DNA of 8,538 nt from Geopsychrobacter sp. (GTDB lineage: Bacteria; Desulfobacterota; Desulfuromonadia; Desulfuromonadales; Geopsychrobacteraceae). Under the pieces are notes generated by a model that searched no databases, was not told the origin of the DNA, and saw only the letters and a program-made list of their open reading frames with translations. Shown here in pieces: positions 1-5,605 of this stretch; the first letter of the stretch is position 1, and each line of letters opens with the position of its first letter. The stretch is from positions 1 to 8,538 of the forward strand of contig JAUXIR010000045.1 in NCBI GenBank assembly GCA_030620915.1, in the 5' to 3' direction. The translations under genes were made by a program, and so were the position numbers.

Positions 1-864
1 GGTGATCCATTTGTCATAACCGCTGTAGCCGTCCCATGTGTCTTTGAGGCTTTGGTAATTGCGCCGAGCCTCAGCGGTGATTTCATGTTTTTTCTGACGT
101 TTTTCAGCGAGACCAAGAGGTGAGGCGTACAAATCTGCGTATTGCTGATGGAGCGAATTGGTCCAGTCAACAAAGGTTGCTTCCCGTTCAAGTTGACGCT
201 GAAAAAGCTCGGTTTCTTTATCTGAGCCATAGACGGCCAGCCAACGCTTGCTCCCCGCAAGTTCAACGCTGGTGGCGAAGGCTTCACTGAAGGCCGAATC
301 GCCCGATAGATAGAGTTGCTGGTGGGCGAGTTCATGGAAAATCAGACGCGCCACAGCTGGCGCCGGCCAGCTACTGAAGCTGCTGAGAACCGGATCATCA
401 AACCAGGAGAGAGTTGAGTAGGCCGGGACGCCTGTGACCAGGGTCTCATAGTCGTTGTTTTGCAGCTTTTGCGCAAACTCGGTTGCGGCTGATTCGGAGA
501 AATAACCGCGATAACTGACGCAGCCGGCAATCGGGAAACACCAGGTTTTGGGTTCGAGAGAGAATTCTGGCGCAGCAACAACATTCCAGATCGGGTAGGG
601 GGTTTCAAGGGCCACGAAGCTGCGGTAGCTGTCGTTTTCAGGCAGGGCCAGTTGTTCCGTCGCAAAGCTGCGAATTTCGAGGATTCGTGTCAATTCAAGC
701 TGTTGCTGCGGGCTCAGGCTGTCCGAAGCGAGCAGTTCAGCGATCGGCTGGCGCTTCTTGAGGATATCGTACTGCCCTTTTGCTGCTTGCAAGTAGTATC
801 CACCATCGCTGCAGGCAACAAGCAGCAGCATCAAGGCTGCGGAGATTATAATGCGTGAATTCAT
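1..864 (-). CDS. Aminopep-family (DUF2265) zinc aminopeptidase lipoprotein, C-terminus cut by window edge
   Basis: Predicted periplasmic, membrane-anchored metallo-aminopeptidase; 288 codons are visible with no stop. The start ATG at 864 has a Shine-Dalgarno TAGGTGA five bases away. Residues 1-18 form a lipoprotein signal peptide ending in the lipobox LVAC with Cys18; Ser follows the Cys, so an outer-membrane destination is plausible. A WCFPIAGCVSYRGYF block (residues 108-122) is characteristic of this family. The zinc site is HELAH at 177-181, with a likely third ligand Glu194 in the FSEAFAT stretch, a gluzincin arrangement. Family members are usually about 340-360 residues, so roughly the last 60-70 residues lie outside the window. 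It starts only 9 bases after the stop of the DUF294 regulator upstream, and its Shine-Dalgarno overlaps that stop codon, so the two are probably cotranscribed. The substrate is unknown. The family call is firm; enzymatic activity is inferred. Confidence 0.88.
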   Translation of the reverse strand, partial: MNSRIIISAALMLLLVACSDGGYYLQAAKGQYDILKKRQPIAELLASDSLSPQQQLELTRILEIRSFATEQLALPENDSYRSFVALETPYPIWNVVAAPEFSLEPKTWCFPIAGCVSYRGYFSESAATEFAQKLQNNDYETLVTGVPAYSTLSWFDDPVLSSFSSWPAPAVARLIFHELAHQQLYLSGDSAFSEAFATSVELAGSKRWLAVYGSDKETELFQRQLEREATFVDWTNSLHQQYADLYASPLGLAEKRQKKHEITAEARRNYQSLKDTWDGYSGYDKWIT

Positions 865-873
865 CTGATTCAC

Positions 874-2784
874 CTAAATAAAGGACTTGGTGAAATGCCG
901 CTTGGTAGCGTCCTGAAGTTTGCTGACGGCGTTAAATGATTCCTTAAGCAGTTCCTGCTCACCCTTCGGTAGGTCATTGGGGGTGAGATAATGGCTCGGT
1001 GGCTGGCCGTTTTCGAGGAGTGAAATCTCATTGCGCAGGCGTAAAAATGTCAGCGCCTCGAAAGCGGCCTTTATATGCTCTGCGGTTTCGACCTCGAAGA
1101 CCCGATCCTCGGTCAGGGCAGCCAGTCGTTTGAGCGTCGAGGTTTCGGGGATCTCCTTTTCCAGTGAGAACATGCGGATGCAGTCGACGATATAGATGCT
1201 GCCACCCTGCTTGAGAGAAAGCTGCCCCTTGTGTTCGCCGTCCTTATCGAGAAGAAAGCGCCCGAGCAGTCCGACTGGAACCCGGTAGTTCTGATCGAGG
1301 GTCATCATGTGGTAGAGGAAGCGTTTGAACTCGCGCACCTCAGCAAAAACGATTCGTTGCAGGTCATCGGCAAGCTGACTGTCTCCCTCGAGGCAGACGA
1401 AATCAAAAAATATCGATGAATACCGAACCTTCTGTGGCTCCGGGTCGTTGATCCAGTCGTGAATGCGACTGCGCCAGTCGGCCAAACGGCCTCGCCAGAC
1501 CGGGTTGTTCGCCATCACCTTGCCGTGGCAGAGCGGGTAGCCAACCTCGGCAAAGGCGGCGACCAGTTTTTCACCGAAGGGGACGAAGAAGGCTTCTATC
1601 TCGGCCAGCTTTGTATCTGGGACATCCTCGAACAGAAAGCCGTTGTCCTGGTCGGGATTCAGCAGCATCTCACGCCTGCCACCACTGCCCATCAGCAGGA
1701 AGGCATATTTGATGTCCGGTGGAGTCAGCCCTTCATCGAGCATTTGCTGGTAGCAGATGGCATAGGCTTTTTTGATAATGCTCTGGTGTATGTAGGAGAG
1801 GATCTCCATCACCTCGGGGGTGGAGTGGGTTTCGGTCAGCAGGGTGCGAGCAATAGGTAAGATCTCTTTTTTTATTCGGGCTAATCCAGCCAGGCTGTTT
1901 TCGTCACGGATGGAACCGACCATCAGCATCGCCTTCTGGCTGCGGAAGCGCATCAGATCTGGCAGGGAGACAATGCCGACCAATTCGCCAGCGTCGACGA
2001 TCAACAGGTGTTTGGCCTTGTGGGCGGTGATGTAGGCCATTGCTTCATACATGTAGGTCGCCGGTGGCATCGAATGGTAGTGTGACGCCATGACCTCATT
2101 GGCGGTCGCCATATCACAGTCGGCAGTATCGGGCGCCAAAACCTTGGCGACCAGGTCGCGTTCGCTGATGATACCGACAGGAGCGCCAAGGTCGTTAACC
2201 ACAACCATCGCACTGATTTTTTTCTCGGTCATGCTGCGTGCCACCTGACGGGCGCTGGTATCTGCGTGACAGGTTTCTACCGGAGAGTGCATGATTTCAG
2301 AGAGGCGCTTCTTGAAGGGGTAGGCCTCCATCTGGGTCAGTGCATTTGTCGTATTTTCTTTGACGATATCGGCATAAAGGCTCCGGACGCGACTGAGAAC
2401 AATGCGGGTGAAGTATTCGCGGATCTGTGGATAGTCGGTTGCCACCGCGGTCAAGCTGGCACGAGGGATCAAGAAACAGTTGGTTTCAGTCACGGCCCGT
2501 GCGCCCCCGGTATAGGGTTCTTCGGTGAAGATCGGGGTGCCGCCGAAGAAATTGCCCTCCTTGCGATAATTGACAACCATCTCCTGACCGCCGGGAACAG
2601 TTGCGGTGATTTCAACCATGCCATCCTGAATAACGTAAAGAAACCCGGTTGGCGGGTCGTTCTGCTTGAAAATATGACTATCCGCCGGAAATTTCATCTC
2701 CTGCGCAGAGTCGCGTAATGTCTGAATGACCTCTTCAGGCAGGATATCGAAGGGAGCGGTCTCTTTGAGTTGGCTGATGCCCAT
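874..2784 (-). CDS. DUF294 nucleotidyltransferase-like regulator with cNMP-binding and CBS domains (copy 1)
   Basis: Cytoplasmic regulatory protein of 636 residues. Order of domains: cyclic-nucleotide-binding fold (about 15-135), CBS pair (about 160-285), a DUF294 putative nucleotidyltransferase (about 310-450) and the DUF294 C-terminal domain (about 480-630). The nucleotidyltransferase motif is intact: GSGGR at 366-370, Glu372, and the metal-binding acidic pair Asp378/Asp380 in PDQDNG. The C-terminal domain shows GEHKGQLSLKQGG (516-528) and IVDCIRM (532-538). The frame stays open to an ATG at 2859, but I place the start at 2784 because AGGAG lies seven bases upstream and the family N-terminus begins there. 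Such proteins sit beside SSF symporters and are thought to regulate them; the reaction is not established. In the cNMP phosphate-binding cassette the usual Glu is Gly82, although Arg96 remains. It is paralogous to the gene at 5606-7513. Confidence 0.93.
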   Translation of the reverse strand: MGISQLKETAPFDILPEEVIQTLRDSAQEMKFPADSHIFKQNDPPTGFLYVIQDGMVEITATVPGGQEMVVNYRKEGNFFGGTPIFTEEPYTGGARAVTETNCFLIPRASLTAVATDYPQIREYFTRIVLSRVRSLYADIVKENTTNALTQMEAYPFKKRLSEIMHSPVETCHADTSARQVARSMTEKKISAMVVVNDLGAPVGIISERDLVAKVLAPDTADCDMATANEVMASHYHSMPPATYMYEAMAYITAHKAKHLLIVDAGELVGIVSLPDLMRFRSQKAMLMVGSIRDENSLAGLARIKKEILPIARTLLTETHSTPEVMEILSYIHQSIIKKAYAICYQQMLDEGLTPPDIKYAFLLMGSGGRREMLLNPDQDNGFLFEDVPDTKLAEIEAFFVPFGEKLVAAFAEVGYPLCHGKVMANNPVWRGRLADWRSRIHDWINDPEPQKVRYSSIFFDFVCLEGDSQLADDLQRIVFAEVREFKRFLYHMMTLDQNYRVPVGLLGRFLLDKDGEHKGQLSLKQGGSIYIVDCIRMFSLEKEIPETSTLKRLAALTEDRVFEVETAEHIKAAFEALTFLRLRNEISLLENGQPPSHYLTPNDLPKGEQELLKESFNAVSKLQDATKRHFTKSFI

Positions 2785-2868
2785 CTGGGGTCTCCTGCCG
2801 GGTTGGAATCCACATATTTGGTACCACGGGCGCAGGAAAAGCCCGCCGTCTAAATACAAACAGCTCTG

Positions 2869-2877
2869 ATATTACCA
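2869..2877 (-). promoter_or_regulatory. Possible extended -10 promoter for DUF294 copy 1
   Basis: On the minus strand the sequence reads TGGTAATAT, which is a TGn extension followed by a -10-like TAATAT. No good -35 is found 17 bases upstream, which would fit an extended -10 promoter. The predicted transcript would begin near 2862, giving a leader of about 78 bases before the ATG at 2784. The element sits inside the inverted repeat ATACAAA/TTTGTAT (2854-2860 and 2881-2887), a possible operator. This is pattern matching only. Confidence 0.3.
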
Positions 2878-2924
2878 TTCTTTGTATGCGCTTGCCATTT
2901 TTAGAATGTGGATCAGTTTTTTTC

Positions 2925-3036
2925 TTTGACTTAACGCTGGCTAGTGGCCGGTGCGGTTAATCGTGACGCGTAATTCTGAGACATTTTGGTTGCTGTCAAG
3001 GCGTGCCGATGAAGGCATAGCCAGCGTTAAGTCAAA
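2925..3036. repeat. Perfect 19-bp inverted repeat flanking a 74-bp core (candidate palindromic repeat or small mobile element)
   Basis: The left arm tttgacttaacgctggcta (2925-2943) is exactly complementary to the right arm at 3018-3036. The arms are separated by 74 bases with no open reading frame. No target-site duplication is evident at the ends. No T-run follows either arm, so it is not an intrinsic terminator for either strand. The core holds a small TGCC/GGCA hairpin near the right arm. Arms of this length and perfection around a non-coding core fit a dispersed palindromic repeat or a MITE-like element. The inner ends also match the ACTTAAC...GTTAAGT form of an integron attC site (2929-3032), but the unbroken pairing is not typical of attC. 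The repeat itself is seen directly; its class is unknown. Confidence 0.75.
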
Positions 3037-3085
3037 CAGGTACAACGCAGGCAGCAAGCAAAAGGGCCAGAATTAAAGGATGGAA

Positions 3086-3274
3086 TTAGCTGCGCGGGCC
3101 ACTGGCCCTGTGATCAAGCAGCAGAGCAATGATAAAGCAGGCGATACTGGCCGCCATGAGTTCGGCGACATGGATGAAGAAACTGCCGGTGATCATGAGG
3201 TCCGCTCCCATGAAGCCGATGCCACAGACACCGAAGCCGAGGGCCAAACGTTTTTGATTGCGGGGAGAGAGCAA
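3086..3274 (-). CDS. Probable small two-helix membrane protein, TTG start
   Basis: A 62-residue protein, not recognised as a named family. Two hydrophobic segments, about residues 10-30 and 32-53, leave a short basic N-terminus (PRNQKR) and a polar C-terminus (DHRASGPRS), typical of a two-pass inner-membrane miniprotein. I choose the TTG at 3272-3274 because TAAGGA (3283-3288) lies eight bases upstream. The frame also opens at an ATG at 3340, but that extension would be translated through a GC-rich hairpin and gives an unlikely Arg/Gly/Pro-rich N-terminus. It lies 95 bases after the symporter stop on the same strand and may be a late member of that operon or an accessory subunit. An overlapping frame (3114-3473) and a plus-strand frame also exist, but neither has a comparable protein pattern or start. 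Confidence 0.55.
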   Translation of the reverse strand: MLSPRNQKRLALGFGVCGIGFMGADLMITGSFFIHVAELMAASIACFIIALLLDHRASGPRS

Positions 3275-3282
3275 AGGGGAAA

Positions 3283-3288
3283 TCCTTA
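3283..3288 (-). promoter_or_regulatory. Ribosome binding site that decides a TTG start
   Basis: On the minus strand TAAGGA sits eight bases before the TTG at 3272-3274 and immediately after the GC-rich hairpin at 3293-3321. There is no ATG at a suitable distance in this frame, so this site is the main argument for a TTG-initiated 62-residue membrane protein. The nearby hairpin could influence ribosome access. Confidence 0.45.
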
Positions 3289-3292
3289 GGTG

Positions 3293-3321
3293 CCCCCGGC
3301 GGGCGCCTGGCTCGCCGGGGG
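3293..3321 (-). terminator. Strong GC-rich hairpin between symporter and small membrane gene (terminator-like, no U-tract)
   Basis: CCCCCGGCG (3293-3301) pairs perfectly with CGCCGGGGG (3313-3321), and three further pairs, one of them G-U, extend the stem to about 12 bp with a five-base loop. It lies 48 bases after the symporter stop. In the direction of transcription it is followed by CACCTAAGGA, not a T-run, so it is not a classical intrinsic terminator. It could be a pause or attenuation site, or a 3'-end stabilising stem that lets the symporter message outlive the downstream gene. The structure is certain on paper; the role is inferred. Confidence 0.5.
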
Positions 3322-3369
3322 TCCGAATAAATGGCAACATGCGGATCAGTGAGAAAGGGTGTTTTTCTT

Positions 3370-5049
3370 TTAGCTGTCACCTTCCTCGACGTAGCCGGGC
3401 AGGTTGTGCAGTTTGCGCAGGATATTGTCACCGCGCTCTGCGGATTCATCATCGAGTTTGTCGTCCATGGCATTGGAAACCAGGATATTGATGAGAAAGG
3501 CCAGCGGGCAGACGATCAGGGCACTGGAGGTTGCCGGGAGTATCCCCTGGTCGCTAAACATTGGAATTTTGGCCATCCAACCGAACATCGCCAGCAGGGT
3601 CATTCCCAGCCCAAAGAGCATTCCGGCCAGGGCACCATATTTATTTGAGCGTGAATACCAGATGCCGAGCACCACCGCTGGAAAGATGGTGTTGCCGGCG
3701 ATCGCAAAAGCCATGGCGACGATCTGGGCGATGAGGGCGGGTGGATTCAAGGCAAACAGAACGACAATGCCGCAGAGTACCGCGGTGAAGACGCGGCCGA
3801 CCAGAAGGGCCTGACGGTCTGGGCAGCCTGGTCGGTAAACCGTGGCATACCAGTCGTGCGCAATAGCCGAAGCGCCGGCAATCAACAGACCGGCAACCGT
3901 TGAGAGGCCTGCGGCCAGCGCGCCTGAGGCCAGGTAGCCGATAAAGGCATTTCCGAGGCCGGCCCGTTCGGGGGCGGAAAGGATGATGACGTCGGCAACG
4001 GCTTTGCCTCCGGCCGGGTTCCAGAATTGACCCATGGCGGCGTAGACCGGTGACGACCAGTAGAGCAGGCCGATAAAGAAGAGTCCCCAGAGGACTGAAC
4101 GGCGGGCGACATCCTCATTCTTGACGGTGTAGAAGCGGATCATGATGTGTGGCAGCCCCGCTGTGCCGACCATCAGGGTGAAGACCAGGGCGATAAAATG
4201 ATAGAAATCTCCCTTGCCCCAGGGGAGGTAGGCATTCCTGATGGCCCTGGTTGCTTCCGGATCGAGTTGACCGCTTGCCGTCTGCCCTTCCATCAGGTTG
4301 GAGATGATATGACCGTATTCGATCTGGGGTAAAATACCGGTGCCGCCGGCCTTGCGCAGCAGAACCCAGAGGGGAATCAGGAAGGCAGAGATCAGGACAA
4401 CGTACTGGATCTGCTGGTTGCGGGTGACGCCGGACATGCCTGAAATCAGCATATAGGTACAGACGACTCCGGCGGCGAAAAATACACTGGAGCTGTAGTC
4501 CATGCCGAAAATCCAGCCGCAGATCAGGCCGATCCCTTTGAATTGGGCGGTGGAGTAGGTGATGGCGATAATAACGGTGACGCTGGCTGCAATCAGGCGC
4601 ACTCCATGGCTGTTATAGCGATCGCCGAGGAATTCAGGGATGGTATATTTGCCGAAACGGCGGATCTGGGCCGCGATCAGGCAGAGCAGCAGGACGTAGC
4701 CACCGGTCCAGCCGATGATGTAGCCGAGTCCAAACCAGCCCTTGAGGTAGAGCAGGCCGGCGACTCCCATGAAGGATGCGGCAGACATCCAGTCCGAGGC
4801 GATGGCGGCACCATTGCCGATTTTTCCGACCCCTTGACCCGCCACCCAGTAGCCGGAAGTGCTTGAAACCTTGGACAGAAAACCGACCCCGATGTAGATA
4901 CAGAGCAGCGCCACCATGATGATAGCCGGGACCAGTTTAAACCCCTGCTTAACCTGATAGATCTCTTCACCGGCGACACCAAAAGCCAATGTGCCTGTCA
5001 ATATCAGCAGGGATGCGGATAAGGTCACAATTGCAAAACATCTGTTCAT
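3370..5049 (-). CDS. Sodium:solute symporter (SSF family), ActP-like monocarboxylate/acetate permease
   Basis: Inner-membrane secondary transporter of 559 residues, a usual length for ActP-type SSF members. It probably couples uptake of acetate or a similar small monocarboxylate to Na+ or H+. The N-terminus (about 1-27) resembles a signal-like helix before a short acidic stretch, as in ActP. Family landmarks are SDWMSAASFMG (85-95, first core helix), GVTRNQQIQY (207-216), GTAGLPHIMIRFYTV (295-309, close to the ActP equivalent), LASGALAAGLSTVAG (373-387, the region of the second Na+ site) and SAIAHDWY (394-401). A cytoplasmic acidic tail (about 527-559, with DDKLDDESAERGD) follows the last helix. 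The ATG at 5049 has AAGGA nine bases upstream; the longer frame to 5115 would overlap the preceding gene. It follows the DUF4212 small subunit by 29 bases. The substrate is inferred from family and context, not proven. Confidence 0.93.
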   Translation of the reverse strand: MNRCFAIVTLSASLLILTGTLAFGVAGEEIYQVKQGFKLVPAIIMVALLCIYIGVGFLSKVSSTSGYWVAGQGVGKIGNGAAIASDWMSAASFMGVAGLLYLKGWFGLGYIIGWTGGYVLLLCLIAAQIRRFGKYTIPEFLGDRYNSHGVRLIAASVTVIIAITYSTAQFKGIGLICGWIFGMDYSSSVFFAAGVVCTYMLISGMSGVTRNQQIQYVVLISAFLIPLWVLLRKAGGTGILPQIEYGHIISNLMEGQTASGQLDPEATRAIRNAYLPWGKGDFYHFIALVFTLMVGTAGLPHIMIRFYTVKNEDVARRSVLWGLFFIGLLYWSSPVYAAMGQFWNPAGGKAVADVIILSAPERAGLGNAFIGYLASGALAAGLSTVAGLLIAGASAIAHDWYATVYRPGCPDRQALLVGRVFTAVLCGIVVLFALNPPALIAQIVAMAFAIAGNTIFPAVVLGIWYSRSNKYGALAGMLFGLGMTLLAMFGWMAKIPMFSDQGILPATSSALIVCPLAFLINILVSNAMDDKLDDESAERGDNILRKLHNLPGYVEEGDS

Positions 5050-5078
5050 GATGTTCAATCCTTCTTCGGGGGGAATGC

Positions 5079-5393
5079 TCAGGACTTCCGCAGCGGGATG
5101 ATCTTCATATCCCATAAAACACAGTAGAGCTTACATAGAAAGAGGTACCCGAGGGTACAGCCCTGGGCGAGTAGCCAGTAGTGCAATGGGAAGCCAAGGA
5201 AGCGGGCGTTGGTAAGAAAGGATTCGCCCAGGCCGTTGGGATCGGACAATCCGGCCAGCCAGATCAAGGTCGGGATGCCGTAGCTGAGTAGAAACCAGAG
5301 GACCAAAATGGTTTTTGCGACCGAGGTCTCGGCCTTCATCCCGTCGGTTGATGGGGCAAAAAAGTTGACACTGACTCTTGGTTTTTTCGCCAT
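5079..5393 (-). CDS. DUF4212 putative sodium:solute symporter small subunit
   Basis: A 104-residue two-pass membrane protein. Members of this family (about 90 residues) are nearly always found immediately upstream of, or fused to, an SSF symporter of the VC_2705 type, and are presumed small subunits. Helix 1 spans about residues 27-47 (AKTILVLWFLLSYGIPTLIW). Helix 2 spans about 68-94, beginning in the family-typical FLGFPLHYWLLAQG (65-78). The start ATG at 5393 has GGAGG seven bases upstream, an excellent ribosome binding site. It ends 29 bases before the symporter start, consistent with one operon and coupled expression. A polar N-terminal extension of about 25 residues accounts for the length above the usual size. 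What the small subunit does is not established; a role in symporter assembly or control is the usual inference. Confidence 0.9.
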   Translation of the reverse strand: MAKKPRVSVNFFAPSTDGMKAETSVAKTILVLWFLLSYGIPTLIWLAGLSDPNGLGESFLTNARFLGFPLHYWLLAQGCTLGYLFLCKLYCVLWDMKIIPLRKS

Positions 5394-5490
5394 CGCGGTA
5401 CCTCCGGTATTGCGACTGTTCTCGCGGGTCTATGTCGCCTGAGCACCTTGTTCGTTGAGTTTGCCTGCAATTATGACAACTTCGCTCTGA

Positions 5491-5519
5491 TTTCTATCAC
5501 GCAGGTATGTGACTGTCAA
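5491..5519 (-). promoter_or_regulatory. Probable sigma70-type promoter for the DUF4212-symporter operon
   Basis: On the minus strand a consensus -35 TTGACA (plus-strand positions 5514-5519) is followed after exactly 17 bases by TAGAAA (5491-5496). This -10 matches TATAAT at four of six positions and is preceded by TG in the extended -10 position. Transcription would begin near 5484, leaving a leader of about 90 bases before the DUF4212 ATG at 5393. The spacer holds a small dyad, TCAC (5497-5500) and GTGA (5509-5512), which could be part of an operator; it has the opposite half-site order from a CRP site. Confidence 0.5.
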
Positions 5520-5605
5520 CGACCGAGAGGGCCGGACCGGGCATCGCTGACCCGTCAGGGAAACAGCAGCTTAAGAAGCCTGGATCCCATGGTTCGTCGC
5601 GGTTT

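Larger units (their letters stand above)
2785..3085. other. 301-bp gene-free stretch upstream of DUF294 copy 1
   Basis: No convincing open reading frame lies here. It holds the Shine-Dalgarno of DUF294 copy 1 (2792-2796), a possible extended -10 promoter (2869-2877) and a perfect 19-bp inverted repeat around 74 bp (2925-3036). A shorter inverted repeat, ATACAAA at 2854-2860 and TTTGTAT at 2881-2887, brackets the putative -10 element and might be an operator. The part around 2880-2930 is more AT-rich than the genes on either side, as expected of a promoter region. No transposase fragment, tRNA or terminator with a U-tract was seen. Confidence 0.6.

Noticed and set aside
342..665. A 107-codon minus-strand open frame
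   Set aside because: It overlaps the lipoprotein aminopeptidase in another frame. The real frame contains a lipobox, the WCFPIAGC block and HELAH, whereas this one has no protein-like pattern.
2266..2718. A 150-codon plus-strand open frame opposite DUF294 copy 1
   Set aside because: It is antisense to the conserved cNMP-binding domain and occupies the same relative place as the shadow frame opposite copy 2, which reflects the shared sequence of the paralogues.
2929..3032. A true integron attC site
   Set aside because: The ends fit RYYYAAC/GTTRRRY, but the arms pair without the extrahelical bases and unpaired spacers an integrase needs, and there is no integrase or cassette array. It is kept only as an alternative for the repeat.
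3275..3340. The longer 84-codon start of the small membrane gene at ATG 3340
   Set aside because: The extension would read through the GC-rich hairpin and produce an unlikely Arg/Gly/Pro-rich N-terminus, while the TTG at 3274 has a well-spaced ribosome binding site.
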